From positions 1-41,079 of the forward strand of contig NZ_KB902692.1 of NCBI RefSeq assembly GCF_000379605.1: a DNA stretch of 41,079 bases, in the 5' to 3' direction. Shown one piece after another: positions 33,790-41,079 of this stretch (positions within the stretch are counted from its first letter, which is position 1; each line of letters begins with the position of its first letter). The stretch is from Rhizobium giardinii bv. giardinii H152. GTDB lineage: Bacteria > Pseudomonadota > Alphaproteobacteria > Rhizobiales > Rhizobiaceae. The notes under the pieces are model-generated. The model did not search any database. It worked only from the letters and a program-made list of their open reading frames with translations, and was not told the origin of the DNA. The translations under genes were made by a program, and so were the position numbers.

Positions 33790-35958
33790 ATGCAACGCAT
33801 TGACAGGCAAGAGCGCGCTGGCCAGCCCTCGACAGAGTTTACCTCCGCATTCAGAGAGATCTGCGTCTTCCTGAGGCGCCCATCTTCTGACACGGTTCTT
33901 TACTCCGACGTGCCGTTCGACGCCCGCTCGCCGAGCTTCGAAGATATCTCGCGCATTGCCGAGCGGGTTGGATTGGAAGCCGAAATCGTATCGCGTCGAG
34001 CGCTTTCCAACCGCAATTTCGTCTTTCCACTCCTCATTGTCTTTCGAGACGGTCGAGCCACTGCTTTATTGGAAGAAGGTCTGGACGGCACGCTTAGCCT
34101 GTCAAACGCTATGATGCCGTCGGACAGTGTGGCGCTAAAGTTCGCTGATCTTGAGTTCGGCGACATGGCCTACGCCGTGTCGTTCTCGGCGACTTATCTC
34201 AATGCCAGCGGCGACGCTGGTGTGGGCACGGCGCGCGGCATTGACCGTCGACACTGGCTCTTTTCGACGATCCGGCCTTTCTGGCAGGCCTATGTGCAAG
34301 TTGCCATTGCGGCCTTTTTCATCAATGTGCTCGCATTGGCAGCGCCGCTCTTTACGATGAATGTCTACGATCGAATCCTGCCAAACAAGGCAATCGCAAC
34401 GTTATGGGTTCTGGCGTTTGGCACAAGCCTAGTCGTCTTGTTCGATTTTCTGCTGAAGACGGTACGGGCGGCACTCATTGACTACGCGGGTCGGAAGGCA
34501 GACCTGAAGCTTTCATATATGCTGTTCGAGAAAATACTCTATGCAACCATGGCGTCGCGACCATTATCGACCGGCGAATATGCCAACCGCGCGATGCAGT
34601 ACGAATTCGTACGCGAATTCTTCACTTCGAACACCCTCAGCGTAATCATCGACAGCCTCTTCCTCTTTGTCTTTATCGCTGCGATCTATGCGGTGGCCGG
34701 CTGGATTGCGCTTATCCCAACCGTTGCCTTTGTCATCAGTCTGATCATTGGATATGTTGCTCAGCACAAGATCGGTAAACGGGTCGCGGCGGCCTCCAAT
34801 GAGTCCGCCCAACGCCAGTCGCTGCTTGTCGAGACGATAGGGGCAATCGAGACCATCAAGACGCTGCACTCGGAGAAGCAACTGCTGCGACGTTGGAACG
34901 AGCTTGCAAAGCACTCTACGAACACCTCGGAGCAGATCAAGGCGATTTCTTCATGGGCGACGCACGCAACGCAGTTCGTCCAGCAGCTGGTTACGGTCGC
35001 AATTGTAGTTGCTGGCGCCTACGAATTCGCACAGGGAAATATTTCCATGGGAGCGATCATCGCCGCCAGCATGCTTGCAGGTCGTGCCGTGTCGCCGCTC
35101 GGCCAGATTGCCATGACGCTCGCGCGGCTTCGACAGGCACTTCTTTCAATGCGCATCTTGAATTCTGTAATGGAGCAACCGGAGGACCGCCCTGACACGA
35201 TCGGTTTCGTTAACCGGGATATACGGAACGGTAGCGTCACGTTCGCAAATGTCGACTTCGCATATCCGGGCACGGACAACAAAGTCGTCAGCGCCATGAA
35301 CGTGACGATAAGGCCGGGTGAACGCGTCGGTATCATTGGTCGGGTCGGCTCCGGTAAAACGACGTTGGGGCGTCTACTTGTTGGACTTTATCCGCCAAGC
35401 GCCGGTCGGATTTTGCTCGACGGCGTCGATATTCGACAATTGCATCCTTCGGTGGTGCGCGCTGCAGTCTCGTTCGTCTCGCAAAATTCGGATCTCTTCT
35501 CGGGCACCGTGAAGGAAAATCTGCTGATGGCCAACCCGACCGCCAGCGACGACGAGATGGTGGAGGCTGCCAAGCTCGCAGGCGTGGATGATTTCGTCTC
35601 TTACCACCCGCGCGGCTACGATATGCCTGTTGGGGAACGTGGCGCCCAGCTCTCAGGGGGCCAGCGTCAGGCAGTCGCGATTGCCCGTCTACTGTTGCGC
35701 AAGCCGAAGGTCGTCTTTTTGGACGAGCCTTCCGGTGCAATGGATCTCGCCAGCGAGCGCGAGCTTATTGAAAAACTGTCCAACGTCTTCGGAGCTGACG
35801 TCACGGTGCTGATATCAACCCACCGCCACAGCATGCTCCAACTTATCGATAGGCTGCTGGTTTTAGATCGAGGGCGCATCGTTGCGGATGGCCCCAAGGC
35901 AGAGGTCATTGCGCAGTTGCAGAAGCGAGCCGGGCCTGCGCGCTCCGCGTCGGTGTAG
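33790..35958 (+). CDS. Type I secretion ABC transporter (LapB/HlyB-like)
   Basis: 722 residues from ATG 33790 (a GTG at 33787 is the only other nearby choice). Residues about 15-150 form a C39-peptidase-like domain in which I see no catalytic Cys-His pair, as in exporters of RTX giants. Residues about 155-440 are six transmembrane helices. The ATPase domain has GRVGSGKTT (517-525, Walker A), LSGGQ (621-625) and VVFLDEP with Asp645-Glu646 (Walker B). It powers export of the adhesin across both membranes without a periplasmic stage, together with the flanking TolC and HlyD proteins. Confidence 0.94.
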   Translation: MQRIDRQERAGQPSTEFTSAFREICVFLRRPSSDTVLYSDVPFDARSPSFEDISRIAERVGLEAEIVSRRALSNRNFVFPLLIVFRDGRATALLEEGLDGTLSLSNAMMPSDSVALKFADLEFGDMAYAVSFSATYLNASGDAGVGTARGIDRRHWLFSTIRPFWQAYVQVAIAAFFINVLALAAPLFTMNVYDRILPNKAIATLWVLAFGTSLVVLFDFLLKTVRAALIDYAGRKADLKLSYMLFEKILYATMASRPLSTGEYANRAMQYEFVREFFTSNTLSVIIDSLFLFVFIAAIYAVAGWIALIPTVAFVISLIIGYVAQHKIGKRVAAASNESAQRQSLLVETIGAIETIKTLHSEKQLLRRWNELAKHSTNTSEQIKAISSWATHATQFVQQLVTVAIVVAGAYEFAQGNISMGAIIAASMLAGRAVSPLGQIAMTLARLRQALLSMRILNSVMEQPEDRPDTIGFVNRDIRNGSVTFANVDFAYPGTDNKVVSAMNVTIRPGERVGIIGRVGSGKTTLGRLLVGLYPPSAGRILLDGVDIRQLHPSVVRAAVSFVSQNSDLFSGTVKENLLMANPTASDDEMVEAAKLAGVDDFVSYHPRGYDMPVGERGAQLSGGQRQAVAIARLLLRKPKVVFLDEPSGAMDLASERELIEKLSNVFGADVTVLISTHRHSMLQLIDRLLVLDRGRIVADGPKAEVIAQLQKRAGPARSASV

Positions 35959-36027
35959 CCCGGTGAGCGATCTTATTGAAGGGACCACTTCAAGGACTTG
36001 CATTTGCGACCGGTGGGAGGGAGAGAG

Positions 36028-37308
36028 ATGAGTGAGAAACCACCGTTGGCAGCGCGTGCCGGATTATTCGTCGTAGGTCTTCTCATCGTCTCTTTTTTCC
36101 TTTGGGCCGCCATCGTCGAGGTCGACGAGATCGCGCGAGGCGAAGGCAAGGTGATCCCCGTCTCCAAAACCCAGATTATCCAATCGAGCGAACCGGGTAT
36201 TGTGCGCGAGATCGCTGTCCAAGTCGGCCAGGTTATACGTCGCGGTGATCTCATTCTCAGGCTAGACGACACAGCCAGCGGCTCCTCGCTTGGCGAACTT
36301 GAAGCCAAGGCGCGATCGCTACGAGCACAGATCGCGCGATTGGAGCTCGAAGAAGCCGGGACCTATGACGCAAAGTACAAATGCCCGGCGGACATTGCCG
36401 AAGTTGCGCCACGCATATGCGGGAATGAGGAGCAATTGCTTCGGGCCAAAGCTGGCAACTTCAACAACAAGCTCTCGGTTATGCAAGCGCGCCACGGCCA
36501 GCGTGAAAAAGAGCTAGCGGAGGCGCAGGCTAACATCACGCGGCTTGTGGAGGGGCTCCAGGTAACCGAACGTGAGCAGGAGCTACTTGCGCCGATGGTC
36601 AAGCGGAAACTCGTGGCGCAGACTGAGTTACTGCGGGTTGAGAAAGAGTTGACTGAGACTCGTGGCCAACTTGCCTTATCGAGGGAGTCGATAGGCCGGT
36701 TGGAATCAGCGATCGTTGAAGCGTCACTGCAAGTAACAGAACTTTCACTTGAACTGCGCCAGGAGGCCCTAGCGGAAAAAACAGAGGCGCTCTCGCAGCT
36801 CTCTGTGATCGATGAGACGATCCGTGGTGCCAGCAGCCGAGTGGCAAACACCGATATCCGCTCACCTGTCGATGGAATTATCAATACGCTCGACATTAAC
36901 ACAGTCGGAGCCTACGTCACGCCTGGCGCTGTGATTGGTGGGGTCGTTCCGACATCGGAGATTTTGCTCGTCGAGGCGCGACTGCCACCAAGAGATGTCG
37001 CCTTCGTCCGCCCTGGTCAACCAGCCCTGATCAAGATTTCGGCCTATGATTTCTCTGTCTACGGCGGTCTGGGCGGCGTTGTTGAAACCATCAGTGCTGA
37101 TAGTCTCGTCGACCAGAACACTGGCGAGACTTATTATTTGGTACGCGTCAAAACCGACACGGCAGCACTCGTCAAGGACGGACGGGAATACGCGATCATG
37201 CCGGGCATGATTGCGTCGGTGGACATTCTGACAGGCAAGAAAACGATTCTCGCCTACCTGATGAAGCCGATCAACAAAGCCCGCGAAGAGGCCTTGCGGG
37301 AGCGCTAG
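36028..37308 (+). CDS. HlyD-family periplasmic adaptor of the type I secretion system (LapC-like)
   Basis: 426 residues from ATG 36028, with GGGAGGGAG just upstream; the longer in-frame start at 35998 lacks a site. One transmembrane helix (about 12-30), a barrel-sandwich (EIARGEGKVIPVSKTQIIQS, then PGIVREIAVQVGQVIRRGDL), long alpha-helical coiled-coil hairpin (about 95-270), and the second half of the lipoyl/barrel domain (SPVDGIINTLDINTVGAYVT and PTSEILLVEARLPPRDVAFV). It links the ABC exporter to TolC. The gap to the ABC gene is 69 bases; the next gene follows after three bases. Confidence 0.93.
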   Translation: MSEKPPLAARAGLFVVGLLIVSFFLWAAIVEVDEIARGEGKVIPVSKTQIIQSSEPGIVREIAVQVGQVIRRGDLILRLDDTASGSSLGELEAKARSLRAQIARLELEEAGTYDAKYKCPADIAEVAPRICGNEEQLLRAKAGNFNNKLSVMQARHGQREKELAEAQANITRLVEGLQVTEREQELLAPMVKRKLVAQTELLRVEKELTETRGQLALSRESIGRLESAIVEASLQVTELSLELRQEALAEKTEALSQLSVIDETIRGASSRVANTDIRSPVDGIINTLDINTVGAYVTPGAVIGGVVPTSEILLVEARLPPRDVAFVRPGQPALIKISAYDFSVYGGLGGVVETISADSLVDQNTGETYYLVRVKTDTAALVKDGREYAIMPGMIASVDILTGKKTILAYLMKPINKAREEALRER

Positions 37309-37311
37309 CCG

Positions 37312-37920
37312 ATGACCTTAAGTCGACCGGACTCTCCTGAACCGGACCTGAGCGCACTCAGGTTTCGCATCATTACCGTCGCCGGGCAGCGACGCGGAAT
37401 AAAACTCGAAGAGATCTACTGGTCGACCCTTGTCGAACTTGCCGCTCACAAGAAGTGCAAAGTCGCCGACATCGTCGCGCAGTGCGAAAAATCAATCGAG
37501 GGGGAAGGAAACCTGACGGCAAAGCTGCGTTACGTCGCAATCTCTTTTCTCAAGAGTGAGCTCTCCAGTGCTAGGGAGCGCAGCGGCCTGTCGGTTATCG
37601 CTGGTCAGGTTAGAGCCTGTCCGTCGCCAGCGTTTGCGCTAACCGGCGACAAACGCATCATTTCCTACAATTCGGCATTTCTGGCGTTTGTCCAGACTCG
37701 CTTTGCGCGGTTCCAGCAGGCGTCACCTGCTCAGGGCCTGCGGCTCTCGTTCGACATCCAGTTTGCAGATTTGGTCGCGCGGCTGAAAACGTCAACGGGA
37801 GAACCCCAACCTGCGGGCTTTACGATCGGCATCAATGAACAGTTGACCCGCGGTCGGCTCAACGCAGCCCTCGCGTCTTTCGCAGATCAAGATGTAGTGA
37901 TCGGCTTCATACTGGGGTAG
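37312..37920 (+). CDS. Ribbon-helix-helix (RHH_4-type) domain protein with PAS-like C-terminus
   Basis: 202 residues, ATG 37312 three bases after the HlyD stop, so it belongs to the secretion operon. Residues about 16-75 match the RHH_4 domain pattern (FRIITVAGQRRGIKLEEIYW, STLVELAAHKKCKVADIVAQ, NLTAKLRYVAISFLK), usually a DNA-binding fold. Residues about 100-200 resemble a PAS-like sensor fold (FALTGDKRIISYNSAFLAFV). It may sense a cue and regulate the adhesin or its operon; that role rests on position only. It converges with the LapG-like gene, whose stop is 27 bases away. Confidence 0.75.
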   Translation: MTLSRPDSPEPDLSALRFRIITVAGQRRGIKLEEIYWSTLVELAAHKKCKVADIVAQCEKSIEGEGNLTAKLRYVAISFLKSELSSARERSGLSVIAGQVRACPSPAFALTGDKRIISYNSAFLAFVQTRFARFQQASPAQGLRLSFDIQFADLVARLKTSTGEPQPAGFTIGINEQLTRGRLNAALASFADQDVVIGFILG

Positions 37921-37946
37921 GAAGTCGCCCAATTTTGACAATCGAG

Positions 37947-38876
37947 CTATTGAAGGGTAGTGCCTTCGCCCGGCATGATATCCGACAGCGGCGATCGCGC
38001 TGACGCAATTTTTTCGCCGCCGGATTTGACGCCGTGGATCCACGCGCGCTCAGCACTTACGGAAAAGAGCGGCTGATAGTGGGGTAGGGTCCGATCAAGC
38101 TTTACCTGGTCAGACAGATTATCCAGGATGAAGTGTCCTTTGCTGGTGGTTATCGCCAGCACTGCATGGAAGAGGTTGCGGCGGGTATCCCGAAGCACGA
38201 CGATCGACATAGCCTGTGCCGGCAGGCCAGACTCTTTCAGCGCGGCCATTTTCAAGATAGCATAATCCTCACAATCGCCCTTACCTCGAGCGAGAATCTC
38301 GTCAGGAGAGGCCCAATAGTCCTTTGTACCGTAGTTTTGTGCATCCGGTTGATAGCGGACCAGGCGGTTCACCGTTGTATTGATCCCTTGCAGTTTCTGC
38401 CGGAAGCTGGCTTCTGCAGAATTCTCAACCGATTTTTGAAGGACTGATCGTGCGGAACAGCCGGGCTGCTTGTCACAGTGCTTGAAATCAGCGTGGAGGA
38501 TCGCGGGAAATACCTCTTTCCACTTTCGCGCAGCCGGGATCGAGTTCGCTTTGAAGGCCACAGAATCAAACACGGCGCTGGGTTTGGGCAAAACCGTTTG
38601 CAGAGGTGGTCGACCAACCAGGGTGGTCGCTGAGACCTTGTGCACGGTTGGCTCTGCGACCCCGTGATCCGCCTCGTTTGACCAGTTGCCTACCGCCCAT
38701 GCAACGACTGTCGCCGTAGCAGCGACAAAACCCGTCGTCTTATGCGCGACACCAGTGTAAGCGAAGGGTGTGCGATCGCCACACGCGGCAGATGCTGTGG
38801 AAAGGCCAACGAGGCTGGCCGCGATTGCGGAGATCCTCAAGAGCTTTTCACAGTACTTACGGACGTTCGTGGTCAT
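37947..38876 (-). CDS. lapG: LapG-type periplasmic cysteine protease (BTLCP, transglutaminase-like)
   Basis: 309 residues from ATG 38876 with GGAG nine bases upstream. A signal peptide ends near STASA. The triad of the family is intact: Cys202 (GKGDCEDYAILK), His237 (LFHAVLAI) and Asp252 (ILDNLSD). In Pseudomonas, LapG releases the giant adhesin LapA by cutting at a Thr-Ala-Ala-Gly site near its N-terminus; LapD holds LapG when c-di-GMP is high. The presence of a candidate site in the adhesin at 39325 and the adjacent exporter make the same role likely. The N-terminal ~80 residues before the domain are longer than in the Pseudomonas protein. It is read divergently from the adhesin gene. Confidence 0.9.
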   Translation of the reverse strand: MTTNVRKYCEKLLRISAIAASLVGLSTASAACGDRTPFAYTGVAHKTTGFVAATATVVAWAVGNWSNEADHGVAEPTVHKVSATTLVGRPPLQTVLPKPSAVFDSVAFKANSIPAARKWKEVFPAILHADFKHCDKQPGCSARSVLQKSVENSAEASFRQKLQGINTTVNRLVRYQPDAQNYGTKDYWASPDEILARGKGDCEDYAILKMAALKESGLPAQAMSIVVLRDTRRNLFHAVLAITTSKGHFILDNLSDQVKLDRTLPHYQPLFSVSAERAWIHGVKSGGEKIASARSPLSDIMPGEGTTLQ

Positions 38877-39324
38877 CGCGGTGTCTCCGTGGTTAGTGGA
38901 GGCAACCTAGGCCCTAAAAGAAAAAACGACGTAAAGCCGCATGTATTATTTATTCTATTCTTAGAATGGTTATTTTTAATCAAAATCGTATAGAATTTTA
39001 TACATTGCATTAGTAGTTAATTTACGCAATGTGATGCACTAGCCGATTTTTGCACTCAAACTTAACGGTCAATTTTCGAAGGATTGAGTTTCAGGGCGCA
39101 AAATATCCCGGCAAAGGAACCGACCGGTAAGGCCGTGGCCGAGCTCGTTCGTTCCCCCAAGCAATCGCAATGCATAATATATTATGCCATTCATTTGCAT
39201 TTAGCTGATTTTTTTCCGCCACTTTATATCATCGTATATATATATGGACTTTATGTATTTCCCAAGAATTGCTTTCGGAAGACATCTGTGTCTACTTCGG
39301 TGGAGTTCTTGAGGGGGTATTGCG
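38877..39324. promoter_or_regulatory. AT-rich divergent control region between lapG and the adhesin gene
   Basis: Strongly AT-rich for this genome, with several dyads: GTATA-GAATTT-TATAC at 38988-39003 and a perfect 16-base palindrome GCATAATATATTATGC at 39172-39187, 137 bases before the adhesin ATG. Such AT-rich upstream DNA is typical of genes silenced by nucleoid proteins of the MucR/Ros or H-NS-like type in rhizobia, which is inference. No gene is seen. Confidence 0.5.
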
Positions 39325-41079
39325 ATGGCAACGGAACGTATGGGTTTTTCTGACGATGTGAATGGGGCGGTTGTAGAGAGTGTGGAGCCCCTCGCTGCAC
39401 CTGACGGAAATGCCGCTGAGATCGTGGCGCAGGCTGAAAACGATGGCTCGTCAGAGCCGCAACTCCTGGACCCTGCCACGGGAGCCCCCGTCTCCGATGT
39501 GAAGGCGGCAACTCCGGCGTTCGTAGCGCCCGAGATTGTCACGGCTGATGCCTCCAACGTCGTTCGACTTCCAGAGGGCGTCTCCGTGGAGAAGATTGAG
39601 GTCGTTGGCGCCAACATCGTGTTGGAGCAGCCTGATGGTTCGAAGATAACAATTTTAAACGCCGCTCTGAAGATCCCAACATTTGTCATAGGCGACGCAG
39701 AGATCCCGAAAGAAACATTGATCGCCGTACTTGAAGGCAACGGCATCAACGTGGCCGCCGGGCCTGACGGGACGATTAGCGTGGTCTCTAACCAGAGTAG
39801 CGGTGGAAACTTCTCCGACGCTGGCGGCAATATCGGCGACGCCGGTCCAGCCATCGGCCTGCTTGCCCCGACTGAACTTCAATTTGGTGCGCTGACTGAG
39901 GAAGAACTGACACTGCCTTTGCTGGATCCCAACGACGCGCCTCTCCTCATTGCGGAACAGGTGGGTAGCATCACAGAGGACGTTAGTGTTGTCGACGGCA
40001 GTCTGACGATCAGTGGTGCGATCGGCGTCAGCGATGCTGACGTAGACGACACGCTGACGGTGTCGAGCACCCCGAACGGACAGCCAGTCTGGAGTGGCGG
40101 GACATTGACCCAGCCGCAGATCGATACGCTGGCAAGCGGCTTTGCGGCCACGAATACGGGATGGACATACCAGGTTCCCAACGCACTAGTTCAGTTCCTC
40201 GATCAGGGCGAGACGATCACTCTCAGCTATCAGGTCACTGCTACAGATGATGAGGGCGCGACCGACACGGAGACGGTGACGATCACCATCAACGGCACCA
40301 ACGATGCGCCGATCCTTCTCGCGGATCAGACCGGCGGCGTGGCGGAGGATGTCGATGTCGTCGGAGGAAATCTTACGACCAGTGGCGCGATCGGCATTAC
40401 GGACGTCGATACGAACGAGACACTGACGATTTCGAGCGCGCCGACCGGGCAGCCGGTCTGGAGTGGCGGGACATTGACCCAGCCGCAGATCGATACCCTG
40501 GCAAGCGGCTTTGCGGCCACGAATACGGGATGGACATACCAGGTTCCCAACGCACTGGTTCAGTTCCTCGATCAGGGCGAGACGATCACAGAGACCTTCC
40601 TGGTGACGGTCACCGACGACAAGGGCGCCACCGACACGCAGACGGTGACGATCACTATCAACGGCACCAACGATGCGCCGGTGATCGAGGCCACCTCGGT
40701 GATCGGCGGCTCGGTGACGGAGACCGGCCTTGCCGCCGATGACGTCGCGGCCGTGACCGGACCGTTGAGTGCGACCGGCACGATGGTGTCGAGCGATATC
40801 GACACCGGCGCGACAGCGAACTGGAGCGGCAACGCCGCCGGCACCTATGGCAGCTTCGCCATCACCGCCGCCGGCGTCTGGACCTATACCCTGGCCGATG
40901 CCAGTGCCGACAGCCTGGCCGAGGGCGAGACCCGCACCGAGACCTTCCTGGTGACGGTCACCGACGACAAGGGCGCCACCGACACGCAGACGGTGACGAT
41001 CACCATCAACGGCACCAACGATGCGCCGGTGATCGAGGCCACCTCGGTGGTCAGCGGCTCGGTGACGGAGACCGGCCTT
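39325..41079 (+). CDS. Lap-type giant VCBS adhesin, N-terminal part (3' end outside window)
   Basis: 585 codons from ATG 39325 (GAGGGGG eight bases upstream) to the window end with no stop. Residues 1-~185 resemble the retention module of LapA-like adhesins. The segment DAEIPKETLIAVLEGNGI and NVAAGPDGTISVV includes Ala144-Ala145-Gly146, matching the xAAG site cut by LapG; a glycine/serine-rich linker follows. From about 207, VCBS repeats of about 116-123 residues start (ITEDVSVVDGSLTISGAIGV, then ATDTETVTITINGTNDAP). Repeats 1-2 share 134 bp at 98%, and repeats 2-3 share 141 bp. The protein would be exported by the neighbouring type I system, kept in TolC by its N-terminus and released by LapG. 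The C-terminal fragment at window start may belong to it. Confidence 0.88.
   Translation, partial: MATERMGFSDDVNGAVVESVEPLAAPDGNAAEIVAQAENDGSSEPQLLDPATGAPVSDVKAATPAFVAPEIVTADASNVVRLPEGVSVEKIEVVGANIVLEQPDGSKITILNAALKIPTFVIGDAEIPKETLIAVLEGNGINVAAGPDGTISVVSNQSSGGNFSDAGGNIGDAGPAIGLLAPTELQFGALTEEELTLPLLDPNDAPLLIAEQVGSITEDVSVVDGSLTISGAIGVSDADVDDTLTVSSTPNGQPVWSGGTLTQPQIDTLASGFAATNTGWTYQVPNALVQFLDQGETITLSYQVTATDDEGATDTETVTITINGTNDAPILLADQTGGVAEDVDVVGGNLTTSGAIGITDVDTNETLTISSAPTGQPVWSGGTLTQPQIDTLASGFAATNTGWTYQVPNALVQFLDQGETITETFLVTVTDDKGATDTQTVTITINGTNDAPVIEATSVIGGSVTETGLAADDVAAVTGPLSATGTMVSSDIDTGATANWSGNAAGTYGSFAITAAGVWTYTLADASADSLAEGETRTETFLVTVTDDKGATDTQTVTITINGTNDAPVIEATSVVSGSVTETGL
40087..40220 (+). 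repeat. 134-bp VCBS direct repeat, copy 1
   Basis: This stretch and 40456-40589 differ at only two bases over 134, at a 369-base (123-codon) period. It encodes VWSGGTLTQPQIDTLASGFA and the following conserved part of the VCBS domain. Confidence 0.9.
40456..40589 (+). repeat. 134-bp VCBS direct repeat, copy 2
   Basis: Second copy of the 134-bp stretch at 40087-40220. The two differences (G/C and A/G) are at third codon positions and silent. Confidence 0.9.
40591..40731 (+). repeat. 141-bp VCBS direct repeat, copy 1
   Basis: Near-identical to 40939-41079 (three differences seen) at a 348-base period. It encodes ETFLVTVTDDKGATDTQTVT and the INGTNDAPVIEATSV segment. Confidence 0.9.
40939..41079 (+). 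repeat. 141-bp VCBS direct repeat, copy 2, ending at the window edge
   Basis: The copy ends at the last base of the window, at the point where copy 1 continues into the next variable segment. This is what an assembly break at an unresolved repeat looks like. Confidence 0.85.

Noticed and set aside
40087..41079. Regularly spaced repeats suggesting a CRISPR array
   Set aside because: The repeats are in-frame coding VCBS units over 130 bp long with 348-369 base periods; no spacers or cas genes.

Overview
The window looks like an accessory or chromid segment of an alphaproteobacterium of the Rhizobiales (Rhizobium/Sinorhizobium-like). The signs are high GC with AT-rich promoter patches, an HWE-family histidine kinase, promoters of the alphaproteobacterial general stress sigma factor type (GGAAC-N16-CGTT), a BA14K-like tail on a penicillin-binding protein, and a rhizobial-type LigD/Ku locus. 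The genus is inferred from gene content only. No rRNA, tRNA, CRISPR array or replication gene was seen.

Layout. 1-1255: C-terminal end of a VCBS/RTX adhesin. 1347-2110: wrecked IS110-family transposase. 2230-4443: secreted Ig-like/polysaccharide-deacetylase-like protein. 4947-6392: PAS-PAS-HWE sensor kinase, followed by two very small one-helix membrane proteins. 6715-13254 (minus strand): a hexuronate-type catabolic operon (GntR regulator, TRAP transporter dctPQM, L-idonate-5-dehydrogenase-like enzyme, mannonate dehydratase uxuA) ending in a broken uxuB. 13745-14418: a second-type rpsU and a small unknown gene. 14732-23633: isochorismatase-like hydrolase, UvrD-like helicase, then a tight DNA-repair operon ligD-ku-(BRCT/MerR-like/TPR)-(alpha/beta hydrolase)-xthA. 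23662-25006: glycoside hydrolase remnant and galE. 25659-30288: AraC regulator, DUF4242 remnant, class A penicillin-binding protein, KTSC-domain protein. 31205-41079: a Lap-type adhesin locus.

The most coherent system is the Lap-type locus at 31205-41079: a membrane protein with a degenerate GGDEF domain; an operon with a TolC-like outer-membrane channel, an ABC exporter, an HlyD-like adaptor and an RHH-domain protein; a divergent periplasmic LapG-type cysteine protease; and the start of a giant VCBS adhesin whose N-terminus carries an Ala-Ala-Gly motif (residues 144-146) of the type cut by LapG. No LapD (HAMP-GGDEF-EAL receptor) is present. The small degenerate GGDEF protein could be a substitute, but this is inference. 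The window begins and ends inside VCBS repeats on the same strand, and its last base coincides with the end of a 141-bp near-identical repeat, which looks like an assembly break in repeated DNA.

General-stress-type promoter motifs lie upstream of the isochorismatase-like gene, the KTSC gene and, more weakly, the 24-residue membrane protein. Together with the HWE kinase and the NHEJ genes they suggest part of the window serves stationary-phase or stress survival.
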